Shown one piece after another: positions 16,924-24,569 of a stretch of 64,000 bases of DNA (within the stretch, counting starts at the first letter, position 1; every line of letters starts with the position of its first letter). The DNA is from Verrucomicrobiales bacterium (GTDB lineage Bacteria > Verrucomicrobiota > Verrucomicrobiia > Limisphaerales > J093), in contig JACKPV010000025.1 of assembly GCA_024233305.1 (NCBI GenBank), positions 248,001-312,000 of the forward strand, given 5' to 3'. The position numbers and the translations under genes were made by a program. The notes under the pieces are model-generated. The model saw only the letters and a program-made list of their open reading frames with translations. It searched no databases and was not told the origin of the DNA.

Positions 16924-17961
16924 ATGGCGAAAGGAATCCTCCTCATCAACCTCGGCTCGCCGGATTCGACCGCCGTGCCGGATGTGCGGCGTTACCTGCG
17001 CGAGTTCCTGATGGATCCTCGCGTGCTGGATGCCCCTTATCCCGTTCGCTGGGCCGTCGTGCATCTGGCCATCCTGCCGCGGCGACCCGCCGAATCCGCG
17101 GAGGCCTACGAGAAGATCTGGACGCCCGAAGGTTCGCCCCTGGTGGTTACCAGCCGCCGGCTCACCGCCGCGCTCCGCGAGGAGGTCTCGCTGCCCGTGA
17201 CCCTGGCGATGCGGTATCAGCAACCATCGGTGAAATCCGCCATCGATGAACTCGCCGCCAGCGGTGTGGACCACGTCCATGTCATCCCGCTTTTCCCGCA
17301 CTTCGCGATGTCGAGTTTTGAGACCGCGGTGGAACATGTGCGGGCGGAGATCCGTCGGGCCGGGCGGTCGATGCAAATGTCGGCGCAGCCTCCCTATTAC
17401 GACCACCCCGGCTACGTGGCCGCCCTGGTGGAGAGCGCCCGTCCGTCGCTCGATTCGCCGTGGGACCATCTGCTCTTCAGCTTTCACGGCATTCCCGAGC
17501 GCCATCTCCGGAAATCCGACCCGACGGGCGCCCACTGCCTGTCGACCCCCGATTGCTGCCGGCGTCCGGGGCCGGCGCACGCGACCTGCTACCGCCACCA
17601 ATGTTTGCGAACGATGGAGGCGTTCATCGACAACGCAGGTCTTCCCCGGGAGAAATGTTCGCATGCGTTTCAATCCCGACTCGGACGGGATCCCTGGCTG
17701 CAGCCGTACACCGACCGCGAACTCGAGCGCCTGGCCGGGGAGGGGGTGCGTCATTTGCAGGTGATCTGTCCGGCCTTCGTTTCCGATTGTCTGGAAACGA
17801 TCGAGGAGATCGGCATGCGCGGACGGGAGACCTTTCTGGCCGCCGGCGGTGAGAGTTTCAACCTGATCCCCTGCCTCAACGAGCATCCACGCTGGATCCA
17901 GGCCCTGGCGGAAATGGTGCGAGTCTTCCAGGACGAATCGGTGGCCGGGGGAGCGCCCTGA
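16924..17961 (+). CDS. hemH: Ferrochelatase with internal cysteine-rich insert
   Basis: 345 residues from ATG 16924 (MAKGILLINLGSPDST). It inserts Fe2+ into protoporphyrin IX in the last step of haem synthesis. The family start, the RYQQPSVKSA segment, active-site His188 in LLFSFHGIPERH, and the acidic CPAFVSDCLETIEEIG helix are all present. After His188 comes an insert with cysteines at about 205, 211, 212, 222 and 227 (HCLSTPDCC, ATCYRHQC), followed by FQSRLGRDPWLQPYTD. This insert is shared with Bacteroidota-type ferrochelatases. Whether it binds metal or an Fe-S cluster is not shown by sequence. No other haem genes are adjacent. Confidence 0.93.
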   Translation: MAKGILLINLGSPDSTAVPDVRRYLREFLMDPRVLDAPYPVRWAVVHLAILPRRPAESAEAYEKIWTPEGSPLVVTSRRLTAALREEVSLPVTLAMRYQQPSVKSAIDELAASGVDHVHVIPLFPHFAMSSFETAVEHVRAEIRRAGRSMQMSAQPPYYDHPGYVAALVESARPSLDSPWDHLLFSFHGIPERHLRKSDPTGAHCLSTPDCCRRPGPAHATCYRHQCLRTMEAFIDNAGLPREKCSHAFQSRLGRDPWLQPYTDRELERLAGEGVRHLQVICPAFVSDCLETIEEIGMRGRETFLAAGGESFNLIPCLNEHPRWIQALAEMVRVFQDESVAGGAP

Positions 17962-18043
17962 ACGGAGTCGCGCATCCACGCCCCGGGACCAGGCGAACGC
18001 GGCTCGGAAGTGTGCGCAACTCAGCGCCTGCGAGCCCCCTCTT

Positions 18044-18104
18044 CTTAATCCTAATCCTAATCCTAATCTTAATCTTAATCGAAACCCTATTCCTAATGGT
18101 AATC
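18044..18104 (+). repeat. Left hexamer array (TAATCC)n preceding four-helix-bundle gene
   Basis: TTAATC/CTAATC hexamers repeat about six times from 18044 to 18080, followed by degenerate units (CCTATTCCTAATGGTAATCC) up to 18104. The array ends two bases before the ATG at 18107. It is the inverted complement of the array at 18491-18515. Confidence 0.95.
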
Positions 18105-18106
18105 CC

Positions 18107-18490
18107 ATGCGCCCGCTCTTCGATCACGAGAAGTTGGAGGTTTACCGCGCGAGCCTGGCCTTTGTGGAGTGGCTGAAACCAGTGCTGCAGAAGCTCCCCA
18201 AGTCACTGTCAGTCTCCAACCAACTCGATCGGGCCAGCACCTCGATTCCGCTCAACATCGCCGAAGGCAACGGCAAGTTCACGGGAGCGGATCGGTGCCG
18301 TTTCTTCGACATCGCCCGGGGATCGGCGCTGGAGAGCGCGGCGGCGTTGGACGTCCTGGTGGCCAAGCAGCGGTGCGCCCAGGAGGAGGTTGCCGTCGGC
18401 AAGGAGCGCTTGCGGGGCATCGTGTCGATGCTGGTAGGCTTGATCAGGTCGAATTCGGACTACCGACTGCACGAGGGGGCGTCCGAATAG
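18107..18490 (+). CDS. Four helix bundle protein (S23/Avd-like family)
   Basis: 127 residues from ATG 18107 (MRPLFDHEKLEVYRASLAF). The pattern L-x-VY-x-x-S-L-x-F, SVSNQLDRASTSIPLNIAEG, and FFDIARGSALESAAALDVL marks the four-helix-bundle family first seen as proteins in 23S rRNA intervening sequences. The family is related in fold to the Avd accessory protein of diversity-generating retroelements. Its biochemical role in standalone copies is unknown; the fold is basic and pentameric in solved relatives. The gene has essentially no untranslated flanks: hexamer arrays of opposite orientation start two bases before the ATG and directly after the TAG. Confidence 0.9.
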   Translation: MRPLFDHEKLEVYRASLAFVEWLKPVLQKLPKSLSVSNQLDRASTSIPLNIAEGNGKFTGADRCRFFDIARGSALESAAALDVLVAKQRCAQEEVAVGKERLRGIVSMLVGLIRSNSDYRLHEGASE

Positions 18491-18515
18491 GGATTAGGAT
18501 TAGGATTAGGATTAA
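18491..18515 (+). repeat. Right hexamer array (GGATTA)n following four-helix-bundle gene
   Basis: Four GGATTA units plus a final AAG begin immediately after the TAG stop at 18488-18490. The whole is the reverse complement of the left array at 18044-18080. Together the arrays could pair as a long stem enclosing the gene. Confidence 0.95.
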
Positions 18516-18716
18516 GATGGTTGGTGGCAGGGCAATAGAGGGCCAGGAATCGGCAAGCAAGGTTGTGCTTCAAACCGCCGGGGAATGCTGGTATTGGTCC
18601 GGCAGAACGGGACCGGGCGCAGGCGCCAGGGGACGGCTCCAGGGCCGGGGCCGGGTTGATCCGCGGGGCTGCGCCGCAGGCTGGACGCCGGGACATTGAC
18701 CACATAGATTCCGCAC

Positions 18717-20192
18717 ATGGAACCGAACGAGCCGAAAGCGGGGACGGGCAAGCCGAAGCATGCCTGGATCGAGGTCTATCGCTCGATGCCGAACAAACGC
18801 CCCGCCGGGGAGCGCATTCAGGATTACCAGGAAATCTACGGCAACTACGACGAGGCCACTGCCCGCGAGCAGGCCCGCCGCTGCCTCAACTGCCCCGAGG
18901 CCCTCTGCATGGAGGGCTGCCCGCTTCACAACCGCATCCCGGAATGGATGCTGCTCACGGCGGAGGGTCAGTTCCTCGAGGCCTCGGCCCTCGCCCGCTC
19001 GACCAGCAGCATGCCGGAGATCTGCGCCCGCGTCTGCCCGCAGGACCGCCTCTGCGAAGGCGCTTGCATCCTCACCGGCAAGGCCGAGCCCGTTGCCATC
19101 GGCGCCATCGAGAAGTTCCTGCTCGAATACGCCTTCGCCCGGGACGCCGTCGAGGCCAATCCCGCCCCGCAGAACGGCTTCAAAGTCGCGGTCGTCGGTT
19201 CCGGTCCGGGCGGCATTGCCTGCGCCGATGAACTGGCCCGGCGCGGCTACGCCGTGACGGTCTTCGAGTCGTTGCCCACCCTGGGCGGCCTGCTCATGAA
19301 CGGGATTCCGGCGTTCAAGCTCGAGAAACACGTGGTCGACCGCCGGATCAATGTCCTGCGCCGGCGCGGCGTCGAGTTCAAGGTCAACGTAAACGTCGGA
19401 GTCGACCTCACCCTCCCGCAGTTGCAGGAGGAGTTCGATGGCGTGTTCCTCGGTTTTGGGGCTCAAAAGCCCAAGGATCTGGACGTGCCCGGCGCCCATC
19501 TCGAAGGCGTCCTGCCGGCCCTGCCGTACCTCATCCAGAAGAATACCAACACGCCGGTCGACCTCCCGGAGGTCGACGTTAAAGGGAAGCGCGTGATCGT
19601 CCTCGGCGCCGGCGACACCGCGATGGACTGTCTGCGCACCTCGATCCGCTGCGGCGCCACCGAGGCGCGCTGCCTGTATCGCCGCGATGAGGACAACATG
19701 CCGGGCAGCCGGCGCGAGTATCAGAACACCACCGACGAAGGTGCCAAGTTCACCTTCCTCGTAGCCCCAACCGAAGTGGTGGACGACGGGCAGGGGAACG
19801 TGAAAGCCATCCGCTGCGTGCGCATGGAGTTGGGCGCGCCTGACGCCAGCGGCCGGCGGCGTCCGCAGGAGGTCAAGGATTCCGAACACGACTACCCCGC
19901 CGACCTGATCTTGGTCGCCTTTGGCTTCGACGCGGTACCGTTCCCGGAGGGGAGCGGCTTCAACGAACTCAAGGTCAACCGGTGGGGAACGCTCGAGGTG
20001 GACGAAAACCAGATGACGAACATCCCCGGCGTCTTTTCGGGCGGTGACCAGGTACGCGGGCCGAATCTCGTGGTGTGGGCGGTCCGGGACGGACGCAAGG
20101 CGGCGGCCGGCATCCATCGCTACCTGTCTTCGCGGCGCCTGATCGAAATGGCGCTCGAACAGACCGACAACGTCGGCATGGCAACCGTTTGA
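18717..20192 (+). CDS. gltD: Glutamate synthase small (beta) subunit / FAD oxidoreductase
   Basis: 491 residues from ATG 18717. The N-terminal Fe-S domain has two cysteine sets (RRCLNCPEALCMEGCPLHNR and CARVCPQDRLCEGAC). An FAD-binding Rossmann motif (VAVVGSGPGGIACADELA) and an NAD(P)H-binding motif (VIVLGAGDTAMDCLRT) follow. The C-terminal NIPGVFSGGDQVRGPNLVV flavin site completes the family pattern. It transfers electrons from NADPH to the large GltB subunit for making glutamate from glutamine and 2-oxoglutarate. gltB is not next to it. GltD-like proteins also serve other partners, so the role in GOGAT is likely but not proven. Confidence 0.92.
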   Translation: MEPNEPKAGTGKPKHAWIEVYRSMPNKRPAGERIQDYQEIYGNYDEATAREQARRCLNCPEALCMEGCPLHNRIPEWMLLTAEGQFLEASALARSTSSMPEICARVCPQDRLCEGACILTGKAEPVAIGAIEKFLLEYAFARDAVEANPAPQNGFKVAVVGSGPGGIACADELARRGYAVTVFESLPTLGGLLMNGIPAFKLEKHVVDRRINVLRRRGVEFKVNVNVGVDLTLPQLQEEFDGVFLGFGAQKPKDLDVPGAHLEGVLPALPYLIQKNTNTPVDLPEVDVKGKRVIVLGAGDTAMDCLRTSIRCGATEARCLYRRDEDNMPGSRREYQNTTDEGAKFTFLVAPTEVVDDGQGNVKAIRCVRMELGAPDASGRRRPQEVKDSEHDYPADLILVAFGFDAVPFPEGSGFNELKVNRWGTLEVDENQMTNIPGVFSGGDQVRGPNLVVWAVRDGRKAAAGIHRYLSSRRLIEMALEQTDNVGMATV

Positions 20193-20200
20193 CGCCCGAG

Positions 20201-20218
20201 CGCCGGGTGACCCCGGCG
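20201..20218 (+). terminator. Short hairpin after gltD
   Basis: CGCCGGG/CCCGGCG stem nine bases after the gltD stop with a four-base loop. No T-tract follows, so its role as a terminator is weakly supported. Confidence 0.3.
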
Positions 20219-20364
20219 CGGCCGAACTGGTTCGAGGTCCCAATCCTTCACAAGGCGTTCGTCATCCATACTTCCTACGAACCGGGCCGTGGGGAGAACT
20301 GTCGGACCGTCGCGCAAATCCGTTGACCGACCGACCCCGTCCAGCTACCTTGCGCGCCGTGCTG

Positions 20365-20415
20365 ATGAAGGGTGCGCAGTTTAGCGTGGTGGTCGTTGTC
20401 GTCCTGCGGGACTGA
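20365..20415 (+). CDS. Valine-rich leader peptide controlling ilvN
   Basis: A 16-codon frame, MKGAQFSVVVVVVLRD, with six consecutive valine codons (GTG GTG GTC GTT GTC GTC) and then a leucine codon. It lies about 140 bases upstream of ilvN. A GC-rich hairpin followed by TTTT begins 36 bases after its stop. This is the architecture of transcription attenuation at ilv operons, as in the ivbL leader of E. coli ilvBN. Ribosome stalling at the valine run when charged tRNA-Val is scarce would prevent the terminator from forming. No Shine-Dalgarno motif is seen; in-frame GTG and CTG codons lie just upstream. The peptide itself probably has no other function. Confidence 0.8.
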   Translation: MKGAQFSVVVVVVLRD

Positions 20416-20451
20416 CGCGGCCAGGCTGTCTGTTCCCAGCATCGCCGGTCG

Positions 20452-20480
20452 CCCGCCGTTCCCGAAGGAACGCGGGTTTT
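20452..20480 (+). terminator. Attenuator terminator upstream of ilvN
   Basis: CCCG-C-CGTTCC, loop CGAA, GGAACG-CGGG, then TTTT. The stem is ten base pairs with one bulged C. It sits between the valine leader and ilvN, 78 bases before the ilvN start, as expected for an attenuator. The alternative antiterminator pairing was not resolved by eye. Confidence 0.75.
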
Positions 20481-20557
20481 GTGCTTTCCGGGGGTTGCCG
20501 CCACGTGGCCGGTGACGCCGTGGGCGGCCAGTTGTCAACCGATTGGAACCAGTATCT

Positions 20558-21031
20558 ATGCGACACACGATCTCCGTGCTCGTGGAAAACAAGTTCGGTG
20601 TGCTGACCCGGGTGGCCGGCTTGTTCAGCGGCCGCGGCTTCAACATCGACTCCCTCAACGTGGCCCCCACCGAGGATCCCACGGTCTCCCGGATGACCAT
20701 TGTCACCCGCGGCAACGACGACACCGTGGACCAGATCGTCAAGCAACTCGAGAAGCTCGTCGACTCGATCAAGGTCCACGACTTCCGGGAGGGCGAATAC
20801 GTGGATCGTGAACTCGTCCTGGTAAAGGTCGGCGTGGATCCGCAAAGCCGGGCCGAGGTGATGCAGATCACCGAGATCTTCCGGGGCAAGATCATCGACG
20901 TGCAGCCGAAGTCGCTGACCATCGAGATCAGCGGTGACGAGGGAAAGGTGGCGAAGTTCATCGAGTTGATGACCAGCTTCGGCATCCTCGAGCTGACGCG
21001 CACCGGCACCGTCGCTTTGCCGCGCAGCTGA
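20558..21031 (+). CDS. ilvN: Acetolactate synthase small (regulatory) subunit
   Basis: 157 residues from ATG 20558 (MRHTISVLVENKFGVLTRVA). An ACT domain spans the first ~75 residues (GLFSGRGFNIDSLNVAPTED, then DDTVDQIVKQLEKL). The C-terminal IlvN domain contains RELVLVKVGVDPQSRAEVMQ and IEISGDEGKVAKFIELM. The subunit activates the large subunit and gives it valine feedback inhibition. ilvB is not adjacent, so the leader controls the small subunit alone here unless ilvB is elsewhere under similar control. Confidence 0.95.
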   Translation: MRHTISVLVENKFGVLTRVAGLFSGRGFNIDSLNVAPTEDPTVSRMTIVTRGNDDTVDQIVKQLEKLVDSIKVHDFREGEYVDRELVLVKVGVDPQSRAEVMQITEIFRGKIIDVQPKSLTIEISGDEGKVAKFIELMTSFGILELTRTGTVALPRS

Positions 21032-21084
21032 AGGCGCGGAGAGAGCCGTTCCCCGGCAGGATGGCGCAAGCGCCAGCCGGCTTG

Positions 21085-21280
21085 GCCGTATCGATTCAAC
21101 ACGGGGTAGCCGCCGACGTGTAGTCGGCGCTGAAATCCAAGCGCTTACGCGGGCTCGCCGATTCCGATCAGCAGTCACCTTTCGGTGAATCGTCGCCCTC
21201 GGTAACCGGCAGCCCTATCCCAGCTGAATCATGCGCCGACTGCGCGTCGGCGGCTACGACTCACTGAATCGTTACGGCTC
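21085..21280. repeat. Family 1 nested inverted repeat, copy C
   Basis: About 195 bp from GGCCGTATCGATTCAACA to GAATCGTTACGGCTCAG. Same orientation as copy B and nearly identical through the core. It lies 53 bases after ilvN, where it could act as a 3' end structure. Confidence 0.9.
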
Positions 21281-21608
21281 AGCGCTTTCAGCCGCTTGCT
21301 TTGCCGGGCGTGGGAAACACCTTCCCCGCCCCGTAAGAGAGGGAGTGATTCCGGCGCACGCGGGATCGGAACCGCACCGGCTGACCGCGATGCCCTACCC
21401 GGATCGCCAGGCGCCTCCCGGGCGGTCCGCGGTGGGACAGCTTGCCGTCCTCGGCATTGGTCCGCAAGGCAGGGCTCGTTTTCGGTGGCGCTCAGTTCGG
21501 CCAGCAAGTCGCACCGGGTGGAGAACAAACCTGTCACCTTATTCTCACCTTTTCGGATCTGACAGCCCCGCCCCCCGGCACGGGAACAGCCTTCCTCAAG
21601 GAGGCTTG
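21281..21608. other. Non-coding stretch between copy C and the FKBP gene
   Basis: No convincing gene. It holds a CTGTCA...TGACAG inverted pair (about 21530-21575) and ends at a perfect AAGGAGG. The upstream region probably carries the FKBP promoter, but no confident promoter boxes were found. Confidence 0.4.
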
Positions 21609-21887
21609 ATGTTGTCAAGAAGGCCATGTTTTTTCGGAACCACCCCGACCGGGTCGCCGCACTTGACAACCGGCCCCACCCGGACCAACCTCCACCACAC
21701 ACGTCAGCTTCCGATGGATTGTCTGCCGGACGAAGCTGAGTCTCCCCTGACAAGGGAGACGTCACTGGCGGGTCGTGGGCAGGAACCCTTTCCGTGTGTG
21801 GCTCACGGCCCGCCGTCTGTTTTTCAGGACAGAATTCCATTGAAGGAATCGCGCCGGCTTGGAATGTTCGGGCGCTTGAATCGATGA
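21609..21887 (+). CDS. Possible 92-residue upstream ORF, translationally overlapping FKBP gene
   Basis: The frame begins at ATG 21609, four bases after AAGGAGG (21598-21604), the only perfect Shine-Dalgarno seen in the window. Its TGA (21885-21887) overlaps the ATG of the FKBP gene as ATGA. The product (MLSRRPCFFGTTPTGSPHL...) has no recognisable domain and an uneven composition more like non-coding DNA. A stem GTCTCCC/GGGAGAC lies inside it at 21742-21762. It could be a regulatory upstream ORF, but may equally be chance. Confidence 0.2.
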   Translation: MLSRRPCFFGTTPTGSPHLTTGPTRTNLHHTRQLPMDCLPDEAESPLTRETSLAGRGQEPFPCVAHGPPSVFQDRIPLKESRRLGMFGRLNR

Positions 21888-22729
21888 ACACGACAATGAA
21901 GCAAGGAATGGTGGTCTTGACGGTCGGCCTGCTGGGCCTGACGGTTTCCGCGGCCGAACAGACGGAACTGAAGGAACTGAACGAGAAGTTCAGCTACGGC
22001 ATCGGGTTGAGCATCGGCGGCAACCTCGAACGTCTCGGCATCAGTCTGAGCGATACCGACCTGCAGCTCATCCTGCGCGGGATCAAGGACAAGAGCGCCG
22101 GAACCCCGCTGCTCACCGACGACGAGGTCAGCGCGGCCATGCGCGACTTCCAACAGCAGGCTTGGACCGCCCTGGCGGGCCAGAACCAGCAGGCGGGCGA
22201 GGAGTTCCTGGCGAAGAACAAGACCCGCGAAGGCGTCGTCACCCTGGCCAGCGGCCTCCAATACGAAGTCCTCGAGGCCGGCAGCGGCGCCTCCCCGAAG
22301 GCCACCGACCGCGTGTCCGTGAACTACCGCGGCACCCTGCTCGACGGCACCGAGTTTGACAGTTCCTTCAAGCGCGGCAAACCGGCGCAGTTCGGCGTTG
22401 GCGGCGTCATCAAGGGCTGGACCGAAGCCCTCCAACTGATGCAGCCGGGCGCCAAATGGAAGCTCTACATCCCCTCCGAGCTGGCCTACGGGGACCGCGG
22501 TTCCCGACCGGCCATCGGTCCGAACGCCACGCTGATCTTCGAGGTCGACCTGCTCGAAGTGCTGCCCCAGGTCGCCCCCCCGGCGCCCACCCCGCAGCCC
22601 GTGACCAGTGACATCATCAAGGTCCCGTCACGCGAGGAGATGGAAAAGGGCGCCAAGGTCGAGATCATCAAGGCCTCCGAACTCGAGAAGTACAAGGAGG
22701 AACAGAAGGCGAAGGAAAAGAAGGACTGA
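21884..22729 (+). CDS. FKBP-type peptidyl-prolyl cis-trans isomerase (exported)
   Basis: 281 residues from ATG 21884. A signal sequence (MVVLTVGLLGLTVSA) precedes an FKBP N-terminal dimerisation domain (KFSYGIGLSIGGNLERLG ... LLTDDEVSAAMRDFQ). The FKBP catalytic domain follows (VSVNYRGTLLDGTEFDSSF, GGVIKGWTEALQLMQPGAKW, YIPSELAYGDRG, LIFEVDLLEV). A linker rich in Pro and a charged tail (EKYKEEQKAKEKKD) end the protein. It should catalyse proline isomerisation and chaperone proteins in the periplasm, like Mip/FkpA. An alternative start is the ATG at 21896. Confidence 0.93.
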   Translation: MNTTMKQGMVVLTVGLLGLTVSAAEQTELKELNEKFSYGIGLSIGGNLERLGISLSDTDLQLILRGIKDKSAGTPLLTDDEVSAAMRDFQQQAWTALAGQNQQAGEEFLAKNKTREGVVTLASGLQYEVLEAGSGASPKATDRVSVNYRGTLLDGTEFDSSFKRGKPAQFGVGGVIKGWTEALQLMQPGAKWKLYIPSELAYGDRGSRPAIGPNATLIFEVDLLEVLPQVAPPAPTPQPVTSDIIKVPSREEMEKGAKVEIIKASELEKYKEEQKAKEKKD

Positions 22730-22762
22730 ACGTCCGCACGCCTCGCCGGTAACTGACGATGG

Positions 22763-22798
22763 CGGGCCGGGGTGACGCACCCCGGCCCGAGTCGTTTT
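22763..22798 (+). terminator. Rho-independent-like terminator after FKBP gene
   Basis: GGGCCGGGGT / ACCCCGGCCC, a 10-bp stem with loop GACGC, 34 bases after the stop codon. A short TTTT follows a few bases after the stem. Confidence 0.6.
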
Positions 22799-22845
22799 CG
22801 GTTCGCTCCCTTTCCTGCCTCCCCGCAATTCTCCCGCCTCCGTCC

Positions 22846-24387
22846 ATGAACGAGAGCATCGTCATTCTCGATTTCGGGTCCCAGTACACGCAGGTCATCG
22901 CCCGCCGTGTCCGGGAATGCCGGGTCTATTCCCTGATCCTCCCCTACCACACGCCCCCCGCCGAGATCGCCCGCCTCAAGCCGAAGGGCATCATACTGTC
23001 TGGCGGACCGTCGAGCGTCTACGACGACGAGGCCCCCCTGCCCGATCCCGGCATCTTCAAATTGCGGGTCCCGATCCTCGGCATTTGCTTCGGCGTCCAA
23101 CTCCTCGGCCACTTTCTCGGCGGACGCGTCGAGCGTGGTCTCAAACGAGAATACGGCAAGGGAACGCTCCAGGTGCAGGATCCGGAGTGTGCCCTGTTCA
23201 ACGGCCTGCCCGCCTCGATGCAGGTTTGGAACTCCCACGCGGACAAGCTCACGCGGCTCCCGCGCGGTTTTCGGACGGTGGCCGTCACCGAGAACTCGGA
23301 CTTCGCCGCCATCGAGGATCGGAAACGCCGGTTCTTCGGTCTGCAGTTCCATCCCGAAGTCGCCCACACCCCGCAAGGCCGCGAGGTCATCGCCAACTTC
23401 GTCCATCGGGTCTGCGGCTGCGGCAGTGAATGGACCATGCGGCATTTCATCAGCCAGGCGGTCGAGGAGATCCGCGGCGAGGTCGGAGACGAACGGGTGA
23501 TCCTCGGCCTGAGCGGCGGCGTGGATTCGAGCGTGGTCGCCGCCCTCATCCACCAGGCCATCGGGGATCAACTCACCTGCATCTTCGTCAACAACGGCCT
23601 CCTCCGGGCGCGGGAAGCCGAGGTGGTCCGCCGCGTGTTCGGCCAGAACTTCCACATCAAGCTCGTCTACGAAGACGCCACCCGGCTCTTTCTCCAACGC
23701 TTGAAGGGCGTCACGGATCCGGAGCGGAAACGCAAGATCATCGGACGCACGTTCATCCAGGTCTTCGAAGCCGGCACCAAGCGCGCCGGCAAGGCAAAGT
23801 TCCTGGCCCAAGGCACGCTGTATCCGGACGTCATCGAGTCCGTCCCCATCGCCGGCAACCCCGCGGCGCTCATCAAGAGCCACCACAACGTGGGCGGCCT
23901 GCCGAAGCGCATGAAATTCGTGTTGCTCGAACCGGTCAAACGCCTGTTCAAGGACGAGGTCCGCCTCGTGGGACGCGAACTCGGGTTGCCCGACGAAATC
24001 GTCTACCGACAACCCTTCCCGGGCCCCGGTCTCGCGGTGCGCATCCTGGGTGAAGTCACCCCGCGCCGGCTCGACATCCTCCGCCAGGCGGACGCCATCG
24101 TGATCGAGGAGATGAAGGCCGCCGACTGGTACTATCGCGTCTGGCAGAGCTTCGCCGTATTGCTGCCGGTCCGAAGTGTCGGCGTCATGGGCGACGAACG
24201 CACCTACGACTACACCCTCGCGTTCCGCGCCGTGGAATCGCAGGACGGCATGACCGCCGACTGGGTACGACTCCCCCACGACCTTCTGGAAAAGGTCGCG
24301 GGCCGCATCGTCAACGAGGTAAAGGGCGTCAATCGCTGCGTCTACGACATCACCAGCAAACCGCCCGGCACCATCGAGTGGGAGTAG
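22846..24387 (+). CDS. guaA: GMP synthase (glutamine-hydrolysing)
   Basis: 513 residues from ATG 22846 (MNESIVILDFGSQYTQVIAR). The class I glutamine amidotransferase domain has Cys81 in GICFGVQLLG and the QFHPEVAHT His/Glu pair near residue 170. The ATP pyrophosphatase P-loop LGLSGGVDSSV lies near residue 222. The C-terminal dimerisation domain includes RQPFPGPGLAVRILGE and ends with the universal KPPGTIEWE. It converts XMP to GMP using glutamine. Length and domain order are standard. An in-frame upstream extension to 22759 is not conserved-looking and was rejected. Confidence 0.97.
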   Translation: MNESIVILDFGSQYTQVIARRVRECRVYSLILPYHTPPAEIARLKPKGIILSGGPSSVYDDEAPLPDPGIFKLRVPILGICFGVQLLGHFLGGRVERGLKREYGKGTLQVQDPECALFNGLPASMQVWNSHADKLTRLPRGFRTVAVTENSDFAAIEDRKRRFFGLQFHPEVAHTPQGREVIANFVHRVCGCGSEWTMRHFISQAVEEIRGEVGDERVILGLSGGVDSSVVAALIHQAIGDQLTCIFVNNGLLRAREAEVVRRVFGQNFHIKLVYEDATRLFLQRLKGVTDPERKRKIIGRTFIQVFEAGTKRAGKAKFLAQGTLYPDVIESVPIAGNPAALIKSHHNVGGLPKRMKFVLLEPVKRLFKDEVRLVGRELGLPDEIVYRQPFPGPGLAVRILGEVTPRRLDILRQADAIVIEEMKAADWYYRVWQSFAVLLPVRSVGVMGDERTYDYTLAFRAVESQDGMTADWVRLPHDLLEKVAGRIVNEVKGVNRCVYDITSKPPGTIEWE

Positions 24388-24569
24388 CAACCCGACGCCC
24401 ACACTCCGCGCGAAAGCGGGCCTCCTCGACGACTACGCGTGGGATCGAACGGCTGTCTCGCCTTGCGCGACGAAAACCGACCTCCACAAACCTGCCCCCG
24501 TGAACAGCGTCCGCCGGAGGCGAAACAAGGCGGCAGCGATCGAAGGTCCGCGCGCGAAGGGCACGCCCA

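Noticed and set aside
18044..18515. Hexamer arrays considered as CRISPR or telomere
   Set aside because: No spacers between units, only six bases per unit, and arrays are short and inverted around one gene; not CRISPR and not a chromosome end.
21229..21891. 220-codon minus-strand frame upstream of the FKBP gene
   Set aside because: Runs through a family 1 repeat and non-coding sequence; no recognisable protein features.
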